A stretch of DNA of 64,000 bases from Pseudomonas sp. HAR-UPW-AIA-41 (GCF_002304225.1 NZ_NSLB01000003.1:310001-374000), one strand, 5' to 3'; positions 17,355 to 26,579 are shown, numbered from the stretch's first letter. Notes: generated by a model from the sequence alone, not told the origin. Translations and numbers: made by a program.

Positions 17355-20300
17355 TGATGTGGCGAGTGCTGTATGGTCTTCTGTTGCTGGTGCCCGTCCT
17401 GGCGCAGGCAGCGACCTATACCTTCAATGTAGGCACCATCAACCCTGCAAACCCGGTGGTCAGCACTTCCGTTGCTGGCTCTTCCATCTGCAGTGGAGCC
17501 TGGAGCCGATCCGGCACCAGCGGGGCTTTCGTCTTTACCTGTAATGGAGACGTCAGCACGCTGTCCGGCGACGTACTGACCATCTCGGCCAACAACGTCA
17601 GCATTAATGTGGTGGCTACGAGTGCCATGGCATTGAACAGCACCAGTGTGGGTACCGCGACCCGGGTTATCAGCGTGCAAACCAGTTTCGGCAATCTGAC
17701 GGCGACCGGCAGCAACACGATCACCGGCTCCGTGGTCTCGGGCAGCGGGGCCATCAACCTGGCCGGTACGGTCGTGTCCGGTTCGATCAGCGGCACTTCG
17801 AGCACCATCAGCCTGACAGGCGGCAGTGTGGTAGGCAATGTCACCAGTAATGGGGCGATCACCACCAATGGCACAACGGTCGGCGGTACCCTGACCAGCA
17901 ACAACGGCACAGTCAGCCTGACCGGTGGTTCGGTTGCCGGGCTGGTTACCAGCGGTTGCTGCAGTGTGACCTCGACCAACACCAACCTCAGCGGCGGCGC
18001 GCGTTCCAACTCGGGTTCGTTGCAGATCACAGGAGGCACTATTCAGGGGCCTTTCTTCGCGGGGAATAATCCGGCGACCTTTTCCGGTGTGACCATGACG
18101 TCCGGTTCCGTGACCGGTGCCAGCGGTATCACCTTTACCAACAGCCTGGTGGGTGGCGCCAGCACGCCAGTGACGCTGACCTCGGTCAGCAACGAAATTA
18201 CCCTGAACAACACAACGGTGTTTGGCAACCTGACGGCACCGGGATTTTCCACCGTGCGGGTCAACAGCCCCAGCAAGGTTTACGGCACCTGCCTGCCTAA
18301 CTCCACACCGGCCAATGCGTGCATCACCAATCCGGCCACGACCTGTTTCACCGATAATTTCAATCGCAGCGCTTTGGGGGGGGATTGGGTGGTTTCTGCC
18401 AAGGTGGCTGCACATTTGCCGACAATTGTCAGTAATCGCATGCGACTGACGCCCAATGCAGGTACGGTCTCGACAGTTTCGACCTTGCAACGCCTGTTTC
18501 CCGCCGCCAGCAACTTTGTGCAGGTGCAGTTCCGGCACTATGCCTATGGCGGCAGTGGCGCCGATGGGATCGCTGTCGTGTTGTCGGATGCATCAGTAAC
18601 GCCTCAGCCCGGTGCTGACGGTGGGCCGCTGGGTTACGGGACCAAAGGCGGCTCAAATGTCGGCTTTGCCGGTGGCTGGCTGGGCGTGGGTATCGATGAG
18701 TTTGGTAACTTTTCCACAGAGGGCAGCGTCAGCCCAACGCCCCCGGGGCCAGGCCGGCGACCGGATTCGGTGGCTATTCGCGGTTCGGGGTCTGGCAATA
18801 CCGGTTACCAATACATAAACGGTACCAATACGCCTGCTTTAAATCCCGGGATCGATGTGTCGGGGGCGACGCCAGGGCCTGGCTTTCTCTACCGGATTAC
18901 CGTAGATGGCCGGGATCCAGCCAAGGCCTTGGTTACGGTGGAACGTGATACGGGGTCTGGGTTTGTGGTCTTGCCCAATCTCAACGCGGTCAATGTCCTG
19001 GCTGCCACGGGACAGGCGGCTTTGCCGGCAAACTTCTTTCTCTCGCTGACCGGTTCCACCGGCGGGTCGACCAATTTTCACGAACTCGATGATCTTCAGG
19101 TTTGTGCTGCTGAGATTAATCTGATCGGTCAGCAGATTGATCATTTCGAGCTCTCCCATGCGGGCAACGCTCTGACCTGCACCCCGCTGGCGGTGACGGT
19201 GAAGGCCTGTATGGACAGTGCCGTGCCCTGTACCACGCCCTATACCGGTACCAATCCGCCCTTGAGCGCGGTGCTCAGCCCGGCTGGCTGGAGCGGACTG
19301 ACCTTCAGTGGCGGCATCGCCAATGCCCAGTTGGCCGTCCGTACGGCTGGAACGGTGCGCATGAGTGCGGTGTCCAGCACCCCGCCGCTCAAAGCCTTAT
19401 CGCAGACCCGTTGCAAGACCGGCAACGGTGCTTGGGGTACCGGTGCTGCCTGTGATGTGGTGTTTGCCGACAGCGGGTTTATCTTCGATGTGCCCAATAC
19501 CTTGGCGGCCAAGCCGACCGCAGCGACGCTGCGCGCAGTGAAAAAAGATGACGCCACCCAGGCCTGTGTTCCGGGTTTCAGTAATGGAATACGCAGTGTG
19601 CAGTTCAGCCGCAGCTACACCAATCCGGCGAGCGGTACTTTGCCGGTGCAGGTCAACGGCAGTGCCGTGACCAGCAACACCGATGTCAGCCTGAGCTTTG
19701 ATGACACGGCCAGTGCGCCTTTGACAGTGCAGTACGCCGATGCCGGACTGATAACGCTTGATGCCCGTTATGCGCCCACCTCCGGCACTGATGCTGGTTT
19801 GGTGATGACAGGCTCCGATCAGTTTGTCAGCAAACCCTACGGCCTGCTGCTGCAGACCGACACGGCGGCGAGTTGCACGGCAGCCGATATCAGTTGTCCG
19901 CTGTACCCGGGCGGGGTACGGGCCGGTGATCCGTTCAGCCTGCGAATCAAGGCGGTCGCCTGGCAAGACGGAGATGCCCTTACAGCAGAAGCGCTGGCAG
20001 ACAACAGTGTGACCCCCAACTTCCAGTTGAACGGCATTGCCCTGGCCAGCCAGGTGCAGGGGCCTGTCGGCGGTAGCAATGGCACGCTGGGGGTGAGCAG
20101 CTACAACCATCTGCTGGGTAGCCTGGCTACGGGTAATCAGACCGAGGTCAGCCAGTCGATCTCCGAGGTAGGCGTGTTCAGAATCGCCGCCACGCCGCCG
20201 GCCAATGCCTATTTCGGTGAGACGGTCAGTGCCACGGTGAGCGGTCTGGTCGGCCGTTTTGCCCCGGCCTTCCTGCGGGCCAGTGGTGAGGCGGCGCTGA

Positions 20301-21217
20301 CGACGTCCTGCGGCAGCGCCTTCAGCTACCAGGGGCAGCCGATGGCCTTTGCCACTGGGCAGGATCCACGGCTGACGGTGACAGCGTTCAACCGCCAGGA
20401 CGGGGTGACCGGCAACTATGACCGGGGTAGCTTCTGGCGTCTGAGTCTGCCGGGACGAGACGACTACCGGTCTGTCACCGGCAAGGCCAGCCTGGATACT
20501 CCCGGGCGTCTGCTGGCTCAGGGAACTCTGGCCATCAGTCAGAGCGGGGCGGACGGTGGCGATGGTGCGCGGACCTGGCGCTGGAGTGGTGAGCAGTTGC
20601 TGTACGCGCCGGCCACGGTGCCGCTGGCCGATGATCTGCCGTTCAATGCGGCCATCCGTCAGGGCTTCAGCGCCTCGGCCCTGACCGATGCCGATGGTGC
20701 CTGCGTCGGCAATGGCAGCAGCTGTCAGACCTACAGCTATGACTTTTCCGGCAGTCAGGTGCGCCTGGGACGTCTGTCCATCGGCAATGCCCATGGCTCC
20801 GAGCTTCAGCCACTGGCGCTGCCGCTGCGTCTGGAGAGCTGGCAGGGCAGCAGCACGGGGCTGTTCCAGCTGGAACGCGCGGATACCTGCACGGCGGCCG
20901 TGCTGGGGCAACCCCAGCTGGGCACTCCTACGGGCAATCTCAGTGTGGGTGACACCACGGCCAGCCTCTCCTCGCCCGCGCTGACGGAGGCACAGGGGGT
21001 AATCACCCTGACCGCCCCAGGGGCGGGCAACGACGGCTCGGTGCCGGTCGGTCTGCCCACGCCAACTGCCTGTATTGCCGGGCAAGCCAACTGCCTGCCG
21101 GACTGGCTCTGGTACGACTGGCGAGGCGCCGGGCGTGAGGCGCCGCAGGGGCTGGCGACCTTCGGTGTCTATCGGGGTGCCGAGCCACTGATTTTCCGGC
21201 GCGAGCTGTATCGCTGA
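17354..21217 (+). CDS. mshQ: MshQ, putative MSHA tip adhesin with lectin-like domain
   Basis: A 1287-residue exported protein. Residues 1-19 are a signal peptide (cleavage after AQA). About 25-320 is a Ser/Thr/Gly/Asn-rich repeat region with recurring LTGG-SV-GNVTSN / ITGGTIQG units, as in a beta-helix. About 330-587 resembles a legume-lectin/concanavalin-like domain (DNFNRS, GADGIAVVLSD, GIDEFGNFS, FHELDDLQVC). About 600-1287 is the DUF6701-type domain of MshQ proteins, with Cys pairs. Position after MshO/MshP and the large C-terminal domain suggest it is carried at the pilus tip and binds a surface glycan; that role is inferred. Confidence 0.88.
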   Translation: MMWRVLYGLLLLVPVLAQAATYTFNVGTINPANPVVSTSVAGSSICSGAWSRSGTSGAFVFTCNGDVSTLSGDVLTISANNVSINVVATSAMALNSTSVGTATRVISVQTSFGNLTATGSNTITGSVVSGSGAINLAGTVVSGSISGTSSTISLTGGSVVGNVTSNGAITTNGTTVGGTLTSNNGTVSLTGGSVAGLVTSGCCSVTSTNTNLSGGARSNSGSLQITGGTIQGPFFAGNNPATFSGVTMTSGSVTGASGITFTNSLVGGASTPVTLTSVSNEITLNNTTVFGNLTAPGFSTVRVNSPSKVYGTCLPNSTPANACITNPATTCFTDNFNRSALGGDWVVSAKVAAHLPTIVSNRMRLTPNAGTVSTVSTLQRLFPAASNFVQVQFRHYAYGGSGADGIAVVLSDASVTPQPGADGGPLGYGTKGGSNVGFAGGWLGVGIDEFGNFSTEGSVSPTPPGPGRRPDSVAIRGSGSGNTGYQYINGTNTPALNPGIDVSGATPGPGFLYRITVDGRDPAKALVTVERDTGSGFVVLPNLNAVNVLAATGQAALPANFFLSLTGSTGGSTNFHELDDLQVCAAEINLIGQQIDHFELSHAGNALTCTPLAVTVKACMDSAVPCTTPYTGTNPPLSAVLSPAGWSGLTFSGGIANAQLAVRTAGTVRMSAVSSTPPLKALSQTRCKTGNGAWGTGAACDVVFADSGFIFDVPNTLAAKPTAATLRAVKKDDATQACVPGFSNGIRSVQFSRSYTNPASGTLPVQVNGSAVTSNTDVSLSFDDTASAPLTVQYADAGLITLDARYAPTSGTDAGLVMTGSDQFVSKPYGLLLQTDTAASCTAADISCPLYPGGVRAGDPFSLRIKAVAWQDGDALTAEALADNSVTPNFQLNGIALASQVQGPVGGSNGTLGVSSYNHLLGSLATGNQTEVSQSISEVGVFRIAATPPANAYFGETVSATVSGLVGRFAPAFLRASGEAALTTSCGSAFSYQGQPMAFATGQDPRLTVTAFNRQDGVTGNYDRGSFWRLSLPGRDDYRSVTGKASLDTPGRLLAQGTLAISQSGADGGDGARTWRWSGEQLLYAPATVPLADDLPFNAAIRQGFSASALTDADGACVGNGSSCQTYSYDFSGSQVRLGRLSIGNAHGSELQPLALPLRLESWQGSSTGLFQLERADTCTAAVLGQPQLGTPTGNLSVGDTTASLSSPALTEAQGVITLTAPGAGNDGSVPVGLPTPTACIAGQANCLPDWLWYDWRGAGREAPQGLATFGVYRGAEPLIFRRELYR

Positions 21218-21222
21218 AACGA

Positions 21223-21250
21223 CTGAGGCCACCCCGTGGGGTGGCCTCAG
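21223..21250 (+). terminator. Hairpin at the end of the msh operon
   Basis: A 13-bp perfect inverted repeat (CTGAGGCCACCCC / GGGGTGGCCTCAG) 5 bp after the mshQ stop. No T-run follows on the plus strand, so it may act as an mRNA 3' stabiliser or weak terminator. Positions 21251-21387 show no gene. Confidence 0.6.
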
Positions 21251-21387
21251 TGCTGGCGATAAAAAAGGGAATCCCCGGCCTGCCTGTACCAAGGTCCCCG
21301 AAACTGGAAGAGCTGCTGCTCGGTTGCTTAAGCCTATGCAGCCCGTGTGCCAGTTTTATGAAAGCGCAGAACCGAGCCCTGAAAAAA

Positions 21388-22362
21388 TCAGAACAATTGC
21401 AGCGGCGCTTCGTCCAGAGCGGCCAGTTGCTCGCGTAGAGCCAGGACCTGATCGCCCCAGTAGCGTTCGTTGGCGAACCAGGGAAAGCTCATGGGGAAGG
21501 CCGGGTCGTCCCAGCGACGGGCCAGCCATGCACTGTAATGGAGCAGGCGCAGGCTTCTCAGGCCCTCGATCAGGGCCAGTTCACGCGGGTCGAAGTTGTG
21601 GAACTCCTGATAACCCTCTATCAGCTCACTGAGCTGGCTCAGGCGCTCCTGCCGTTCGCCGGCCAGCATCATCCACAGGTCCTGCACGGCCGGGCCCATG
21701 CGGCAGTCGTCGAGGTCGACCATGTGGAAGGCTTCGTCGCGGTACAGCAGGTTCCCCGGGTGGCAGTCGCCATGCAGGCGGATGGTTGTGTAGCGCACGC
21801 TGGCGAACAGCGCATCCAGCCGCGCCAGCAGATCGCGGGCGACCGATTCGTAGGCCGGGCGCAGGCTGGCCGGGAGAAAGCCGCTGTCCAGTACGCAGGC
21901 GAGTGACAGGTGGCCGAAGTTCTCGACTGTCATGGTTTCGCGGTGCTGGAACGGCCGGCTGGCACCGACACCGTGCAGGCGGCCGAGCAACTGGCCGAGG
22001 CGGTACAGCTGATCCAGATTGCCCGGCTCCGGCGCATGACCGCCGCGCCGCGGGAACAGGGCAAAGCGGAAACCGGCATGTTCGAACAGGCTCTCGCCAT
22101 CGCGCAGCAAGGGGGCCACCACCGGTATCTCATGTTCGGCCAGTTCCAGGCTGAAGGCATGTTCCTCGCGGATGGCCGCATCGCTCCAGCGCCCGGGGCG
22201 GTAGAACTTGGCGATCAGCGGGGTCTCGCCTTCGATGCCGACCTGATAGACGCGGTTCTCGTAGCTGTTGAGGGCCAATACCCGCGCATCGCTGAGGTAA
22301 CCGAGGCTTTCTACGGCATCCAGCACCAGGTCGGGACTGAGGGTGGCAAAGGGGTGGGTCAT
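21388..22362 (-). CDS. srkA: Stress response kinase A (YihE/RdoA family)
   Basis: A 324-residue cytoplasmic Ser/Thr protein kinase with the aminoglycoside-phosphotransferase fold. The Brenner motif HGDCHPGNLL and the metal-binding MVDLDDCRMGP are intact, as is the nucleotide-binding ENRVYQVGIEGE start. SrkA antagonises stress-induced death pathways in Escherichia coli. The ATG at 22362 gives the family start MTHPFATLSPDLVLDAVES; the longer frame is not conserved-looking. It lies 43 bp downstream of modB. Confidence 0.93.
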   Translation of the reverse strand: MTHPFATLSPDLVLDAVESLGYLSDARVLALNSYENRVYQVGIEGETPLIAKFYRPGRWSDAAIREEHAFSLELAEHEIPVVAPLLRDGESLFEHAGFRFALFPRRGGHAPEPGNLDQLYRLGQLLGRLHGVGASRPFQHRETMTVENFGHLSLACVLDSGFLPASLRPAYESVARDLLARLDALFASVRYTTIRLHGDCHPGNLLYRDEAFHMVDLDDCRMGPAVQDLWMMLAGERQERLSQLSELIEGYQEFHNFDPRELALIEGLRSLRLLHYSAWLARRWDDPAFPMSFPWFANERYWGDQVLALREQLAALDEAPLQLF

Positions 22363-22405
22363 GGCCGGCTCCAGTGGCGGGGCCGCCAGTCTAGCAGGCT
22401 GCTGG

Positions 22406-23098
22406 TTAGTCGCGCGGTGCGGGGGCGGCTCGGCGCTGGGCACCCAGGCCATAGACCAGCAGCAGAAGGAAGAACGACAGGCCGAGCATGATGGCCGCCA
22501 GTTGATGGGCCTGGGCGTAGCGCGAGGCTTCGACATGCTGGAACAGGGCGATAGACACCACCTGGGTTTCTCCCGGAATGCTGCCGCCGAGCATCAGCAC
22601 CACGCCGAATTCACCCAGCGTGTGGGCAAAACCCAGGGTGGCGGCGACCAGCAGGCCACGCCGCAGCAGGGGCAGGGTGATGCGCCACAGGCGCTGCCAG
22701 CGGTTGGCACCGAGGCTGGCGGCCGACTCCAGCAGATTGACCGGGATCTCGCGCAGGGCGACGGTCAGCGGCTGCACGACGAAGGGCAGCGAATAGATCA
22801 CCGAGCCCAGCACCAGTCCGGAAAAGCTGAAGGCCAGTGGCTGGCCGCTCAGCCATTGCCAGCTGCTGCCGAGCAGCGTCTGCGGGGCGAACAGCACCAG
22901 CAGGTAAAAGCCCAGCACCGTGGGCGGCAGAACCAGCGGCAGAGCCAGCACGGCGTCCAGTACCCGACGCAGCGGCGTTTCCCGGCGCACCCGCCAGACC
23001 GCCAGAGGCAGGCCGATCAGCAGCAGGAGTGCAGTGGACAGGCCGGCCAGTTGCAGGCTGATGCCCACCGCTTGCCAGTCGGCGTTACTCAGCAGCAC
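22406..23098 (-). CDS. modB: Molybdate ABC transporter permease ModB
   Basis: A 230-residue inner-membrane permease with five or six transmembrane helices. The cytoplasmic EAA loop (ESAASLGANRWQRLWRITLP, about 135-155) couples to an ATPase. It overlaps modA by 14 bp. The gene expected next, modC for the ATPase, is absent: 43 bp after the stop begins srkA. Confidence 0.93.
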   Translation of the reverse strand: MLLSNADWQAVGISLQLAGLSTALLLLIGLPLAVWRVRRETPLRRVLDAVLALPLVLPPTVLGFYLLVLFAPQTLLGSSWQWLSGQPLAFSFSGLVLGSVIYSLPFVVQPLTVALREIPVNLLESAASLGANRWQRLWRITLPLLRRGLLVAATLGFAHTLGEFGVVLMLGGSIPGETQVVSIALFQHVEASRYAQAHQLAAIMLGLSFFLLLLVYGLGAQRRAAPAPRD

Positions 23099-23822
23099 AG
23101 CCGGGCTCTCCGGGCAGGATGTAACCGGCGTTCTTCAGCGTGCTCTGCTGCGCCTCGAAGAACTGCAGGAAGTCTTCTGCCAGCGCCGCACGCGTGCCGG
23201 TGGCCAGCAGGATGCGCTTCTGCAGCAGGGGCCTGTACAGCGTATCGGCGAGCGCGGCGTACTGGCCGGCGGGGATCTGGCTGGCGCGCAACTGGCTCAG
23301 CGCGACCAGGCCGGCGGGGGCATTGCCACTGGAGACGAACTGGTAGGCCTGGCCGATGTCCTGGGCATACACCAGGCGTGGCTGCACGGCCTGCAACTGG
23401 CCGCTGCGCTCCAGGGCCTGCAGGGCAGCCTTGCCGTAGGGCGCGGTGTCCGGCTGGGCAATGGCCAGCTTGCCGGCGGGCAGAGCGTTGAGGTCGGGGC
23501 GGTGGCGTGGCGTCCACAGGGCCAGGCGTCCGCAGGCGTAACTGTGCGCGCCCTGGCCGATGCCCGCGGCGACCAGTTGCTGCGGGCGCTCGGCGTCGGC
23601 GGAGAAGAACAGGTCGAAAGGCGCTCCACGGCGGATCTGCTCGAAGAATGCGCCACTGGAGCCACCCGCCAGTTGCACGGGTTGGCCGCCGTGCTGCTGG
23701 TAGTCGTGGGTGATCCGCTCCATCACCGGTAGCAGGTTGGCCGCGACGGCAATGCGCAGCGGATCGGCGGCCTGCGCGTGCAGGGTCAGGCTGAGCAGGG
23801 CGGTGGTGAGCAAAAAACGCAT
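23085..23822 (-). CDS. modA: Molybdate-binding periplasmic protein ModA
   Basis: A 245-residue periplasmic binding protein. Residues 1-18 form a signal peptide (MRFLLTTALLSLTLHAQA) before ADPLRIAVAANL. The motif GGSSGAFFEQIRRGAPFDLFFSAD contributes the oxyanion-binding serines. The ATG at 23822 is used rather than a TTG two codons upstream. It precedes modB and follows modE, suggesting one regulatory unit under ModE control. Confidence 0.93.
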   Translation of the reverse strand: MRFLLTTALLSLTLHAQAADPLRIAVAANLLPVMERITHDYQQHGGQPVQLAGGSSGAFFEQIRRGAPFDLFFSADAERPQQLVAAGIGQGAHSYACGRLALWTPRHRPDLNALPAGKLAIAQPDTAPYGKAALQALERSGQLQAVQPRLVYAQDIGQAYQFVSSGNAPAGLVALSQLRASQIPAGQYAALADTLYRPLLQKRILLATGTRAALAEDFLQFFEAQQSTLKNAGYILPGEPGCAAE

Positions 23823-23856
23823 GATCAAGGCTCTCTGCGGTCAGGAGGGGCGGCGC

Positions 23857-24615
23857 TCAGAACTGGCGACCGATCAGTACCTGGCTCGGGCTGACCTGGG
23901 CCAGTACCGGGCTGTTGAGGGTGAGTTGCTCGGCCTGTAGCTGCGCGGCCTGGGTCAGGGCACACAGGGACTGGCCGCCGCTCAGACGGATGTGCACTTC
24001 ACAGCTGTCGTCCCCGTTCACAATCTGTTCGATATGGCCGCTCAACTGGTTGTCCTCCATGCTGGTCGTGGCAGCGGGGCTCAGCTTCAGCCAGCCGGCC
24101 TTGAACAGGGCGACCACGTTGCTGCCCGGCTGCAGGTGCAGGCGCAGGGTGCTGTCGTGGGTGATCTGCGCTTGCAGGCAGGCGCCGCCCGGCAGCTCGA
24201 TGTCGATCAGGTCGTTGCCGCCGCTGGGGTGAATGGCGCGCACCCAGCCGCTCAGCTGATTGCGGGCGCTGGTGTGCAGCATCAGGCGGCCGAGCAGCTG
24301 CAGGTCGCTGTCGTGCTCGGCGGCCTGCAGCACCTGGGCCTGCAGCGCTTCCAGGCGCTGGTACAGCTGCAGCAGACGCTCGCCTTGCGCGGACAGGCGC
24401 GCGCCACCGCCGCCACGGCCGCCGACGCTGCGCTCCACCAGTGGCGTGGCCGCCAGGTTGTTGAGTTCCTCGATGGCATCCCAGGCGGCCTTGTAACTCA
24501 GACCGGCTGCCTTGGCCGCGCGGGTGATCGAGCCCTGCTCGGCGATCTGCTGCAGCAGGGCGATCCGCTGGGGCCGCCGGGCGACGTGCTGGGCGAGGGT
24601 GGTCAACAGGCTCAT
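23857..24615 (-). CDS. modE: Molybdate-dependent transcriptional regulator ModE
   Basis: 252 residues. The N-terminal LysR-like winged helix (about 15-110) contains QGSITRAAKAAGLSYKAAWDAI. It is followed by two molybdate-binding TOBE/Mop domains: RNQLSGWVRAI at about 118-180 and DNQLSGHIEQI at about 187-250. In other bacteria ModE with bound molybdate represses modABC and activates molybdoenzyme genes. An imperfect palindrome, possibly an autoregulatory site, lies 21 bp upstream of its start. It is transcribed toward modA with a 34-bp gap. Confidence 0.95.
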   Translation of the reverse strand: MSLLTTLAQHVARRPQRIALLQQIAEQGSITRAAKAAGLSYKAAWDAIEELNNLAATPLVERSVGGRGGGGARLSAQGERLLQLYQRLEALQAQVLQAAEHDSDLQLLGRLMLHTSARNQLSGWVRAIHPSGGNDLIDIELPGGACLQAQITHDSTLRLHLQPGSNVVALFKAGWLKLSPAATTSMEDNQLSGHIEQIVNGDDSCEVHIRLSGGQSLCALTQAAQLQAEQLTLNSPVLAQVSPSQVLIGRQF

Positions 24616-24635
24616 CGGGATTCGCCGTATAGATT

Positions 24636-24653
24636 GGTATATAGCGCTATACC
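24636..24653 (-). promoter_or_regulatory. Candidate ModE operator
   Basis: The 18-bp imperfect palindrome GGTATA-TAGCGC-TATACC lies directly upstream of modE. The TATA-rich half-sites separated by 6 bp resemble ModE boxes. Its overlap with a likely -10 region is compatible with autorepression. Confidence 0.45.
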
Positions 24654-24687
24654 CTGAGCGATCGCGCCGGGCGGGTCAATTACCTCT

Positions 24688-25437
24688 TTAGGCGTAACCC
24701 GGGCGGGGCGTGCGCGCCAGGCAGTAGATGTCCACCCGCGCCGCGCCTGCTTTGAGCAACAGGCGCGCCAGGCTGGTGGCGGTGGCGCCAGTGGTCAGCA
24801 CGTCATCCACCAGTGCCAGATGCAGGCCCTGCACCTCGGCCTGCCCGGCCAGGGCGAAGGCGTGACGCAGGTTGCGCTGGCGCTGGGCGGCATCCAGGTT
24901 CTGCTGCGCCGGCGTGTCCTGCACACGTTGCAGCCAGGCTGCCTGCTGCTTCAGCTGCAGTTCGCCGGCCAGCCAGCCGGCGAGCATCGCCGCCTGATTG
25001 AAGCCACGCTGGCGCAGGCGCTGCCGGCTCAGTGGCACGGGGAGCAGCAGATCCGGGCGCGGCAGGCCTTCGCTGAATGCATGCTGCAGGTGATGTGACA
25101 TCAGACTGGCCAGCAGGCGTCCCATGGGCCATTGCGCCTGATGCTTGAAGCGGGTGATCAGGCTGTCCAGCGGGAAGGCATAGCGCCAGACCGCCTCGAC
25201 CCGGTTGAAGGGCGGTGGTTTGCGCAGGCAGGCGCCGCAGGTCAGTGAGCTGCCCTCTGGCGTGCCTGTCAGCGGCAGGGCGCACACCGCACAGTGCGCG
25301 CCGAGCCAGGGCAGCTCTGCTTCACAGGCCGCACACAGCGGTGGGCCGGCTTCGGCCGGCTCATCGCAGAGCAGGCAGGGTTGTTTGTTTTTTGTCCAGT
25401 TGTAAACCTGATATTGCCGGGCTGGTTGACAGCGCAT
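24688..25437 (-). CDS. ComF family protein (phosphoribosyltransferase-like)
   Basis: A 249-residue cytoplasmic protein of the ComF/GntX family. The N terminus has a double zinc-ribbon with Cys pairs CLLC...CAAC and CAVC...CGAC (about residues 21-70). The C terminus has a type I phosphoribosyltransferase fold with PRPP loop LVDDVLTTGAT (about 214-224). ComF proteins support natural DNA uptake in several bacteria. It is divergent from bioB; the first codons of this gene overlap the biotin operator at 25400-25432. No alternative downstream start exists before the first Cys pair. Confidence 0.88.
   Translation of the reverse strand: MRCQPARQYQVYNWTKNKQPCLLCDEPAEAGPPLCAACEAELPWLGAHCAVCALPLTGTPEGSSLTCGACLRKPPPFNRVEAVWRYAFPLDSLITRFKHQAQWPMGRLLASLMSHHLQHAFSEGLPRPDLLLPVPLSRQRLRQRGFNQAAMLAGWLAGELQLKQQAAWLQRVQDTPAQQNLDAAQRQRNLRHAFALAGQAEVQGLHLALVDDVLTTGATATSLARLLLKAGAARVDIYCLARTPRPGYA
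25400..25432. promoter_or_regulatory. BirA (biotin repressor) operator between comF and bioB
   Basis: Half-site TTGTAAACC (25400-25408), 15-bp spacer, half-site GGTTGACAG (25424-25432). The gammaproteobacterial consensus is TTGTAAACC-N14-16-GGTTTACAA: the left arm is perfect and the right differs at two positions. TTGACA within the right arm may also serve as the bioB -35. Confidence 0.8.
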
Positions 25438-25507
25438 GGTGCTTCCCTGACGATGCCTGCATCCGTGTTGCGATCAGCCTAGCAGCCAACGAATAAGGAA
25501 TACCCCG

Positions 25508-26566
25508 ATGAGTGCCAGCACTGCCTCCGTTACCCGTCACGACTGGACCCTGGCCGAGGTCAAGGCGTTGTTCGAGCAACCGTTCAACGACCTGCTGTTC
25601 CAGGCGCAGACCGTGCACCGTGCGCACTTCGACCCGAACCGCGTGCAGGTTTCCACCCTGCTGTCGATCAAGACCGGCGCCTGTCCCGAGGACTGCAAGT
25701 ACTGCCCGCAGTCCGGCCACTACAACACCGGCCTGGACAAGGAAAAGCTGATGGAGGTGGAGAAGGTGCTCAAGGCGGCCGCCGAGGCCAAGGCCATCGG
25801 CTCCACCCGCTTCTGCATGGGCGCGGCGTGGAAGCACCCGTCGGCCAAGGACATGCCCTACGTGCTGAAGATGGTCGAGGGCGTGAAGGCGCTGGGTCTG
25901 GAAACCTGCATGACCCTGGGCAAGCTCGACAAGGAGCAGACTCAGGCGCTGGCCGCCGCCGGCCTCGACTACTACAACCACAACCTGGATACCTCGCCGG
26001 AGTTCTACGGCAACATCATCACCACCCGCACTTACAGCGAGCGTCTGCAGACCCTCGCTTATGTGCGCGAGGCTGGGATGAAGATCTGCTCCGGCGGCAT
26101 TCTCGGCATGGGCGAGTCGCTGGACGATCGCGCCGGCCTGCTGATCCAGCTGGCCAACCTGCCGGAGCATCCGGAGTCCGTGCCGATCAACATGCTGGTC
26201 AAGGTCAAGGGCACGCCGCTGGCCGAGGAGCAGGATGTCGATCCGTTCGACTTCATCCGCATGCTGGCCGTGGCGCGGATCATGATGCCCAAATCCCATG
26301 TGCGCCTGTCCGCCGGGCGCGAGGCGATGAACGAGCAGATGCAGGCCCTGGCCTTTATGGCCGGCGCCAATTCGATCTTCTACGGCGAGAAGCTGCTGAC
26401 CACGGCCAACCCGCAGGCCGACAAGGACATGGCCCTGTTCAAGCGCCTCGGCATCAAGCCGGAAGAGCGCGAGGAGCATGCCGACGAGGTGCATCAGGCC
26501 GCCATCGAGCAGGCTCTGGCCGAGCAGCGCGACTCCAAGCTGTTCTACAACGCCGCGTCGGCCTGA
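25508..26566 (+). CDS. bioB: Biotin synthase
   Basis: A 352-residue radical-SAM enzyme that inserts sulfur into dethiobiotin, the last step of biotin synthesis. The radical-SAM cluster motif is CPEDCKYC (Cys59, Cys63, Cys66). The auxiliary 2Fe-2S ligands are expected at the conserved Cys in FCMGAAW and ETCMTLG plus the Arg in HVRLSAGRE. The ribosome-binding site AAGGAA (25496-25501) and length are normal. It heads the bioBFHCD operon. Confidence 0.97.
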   Translation: MSASTASVTRHDWTLAEVKALFEQPFNDLLFQAQTVHRAHFDPNRVQVSTLLSIKTGACPEDCKYCPQSGHYNTGLDKEKLMEVEKVLKAAAEAKAIGSTRFCMGAAWKHPSAKDMPYVLKMVEGVKALGLETCMTLGKLDKEQTQALAAAGLDYYNHNLDTSPEFYGNIITTRTYSERLQTLAYVREAGMKICSGGILGMGESLDDRAGLLIQLANLPEHPESVPINMLVKVKGTPLAEEQDVDPFDFIRMLAVARIMMPKSHVRLSAGREAMNEQMQALAFMAGANSIFYGEKLLTTANPQADKDMALFKRLGIKPEEREEHADEVHQAAIEQALAEQRDSKLFYNAASA

Positions 26567-26579
26567 GCCGGGGCCGCCG

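Noticed and set aside
17400..18300. Tandem DNA repeats in mshQ
   Set aside because: The repetition is at the amino-acid level (LTGG/ITGG units) and too degenerate in DNA to call a tandem repeat.
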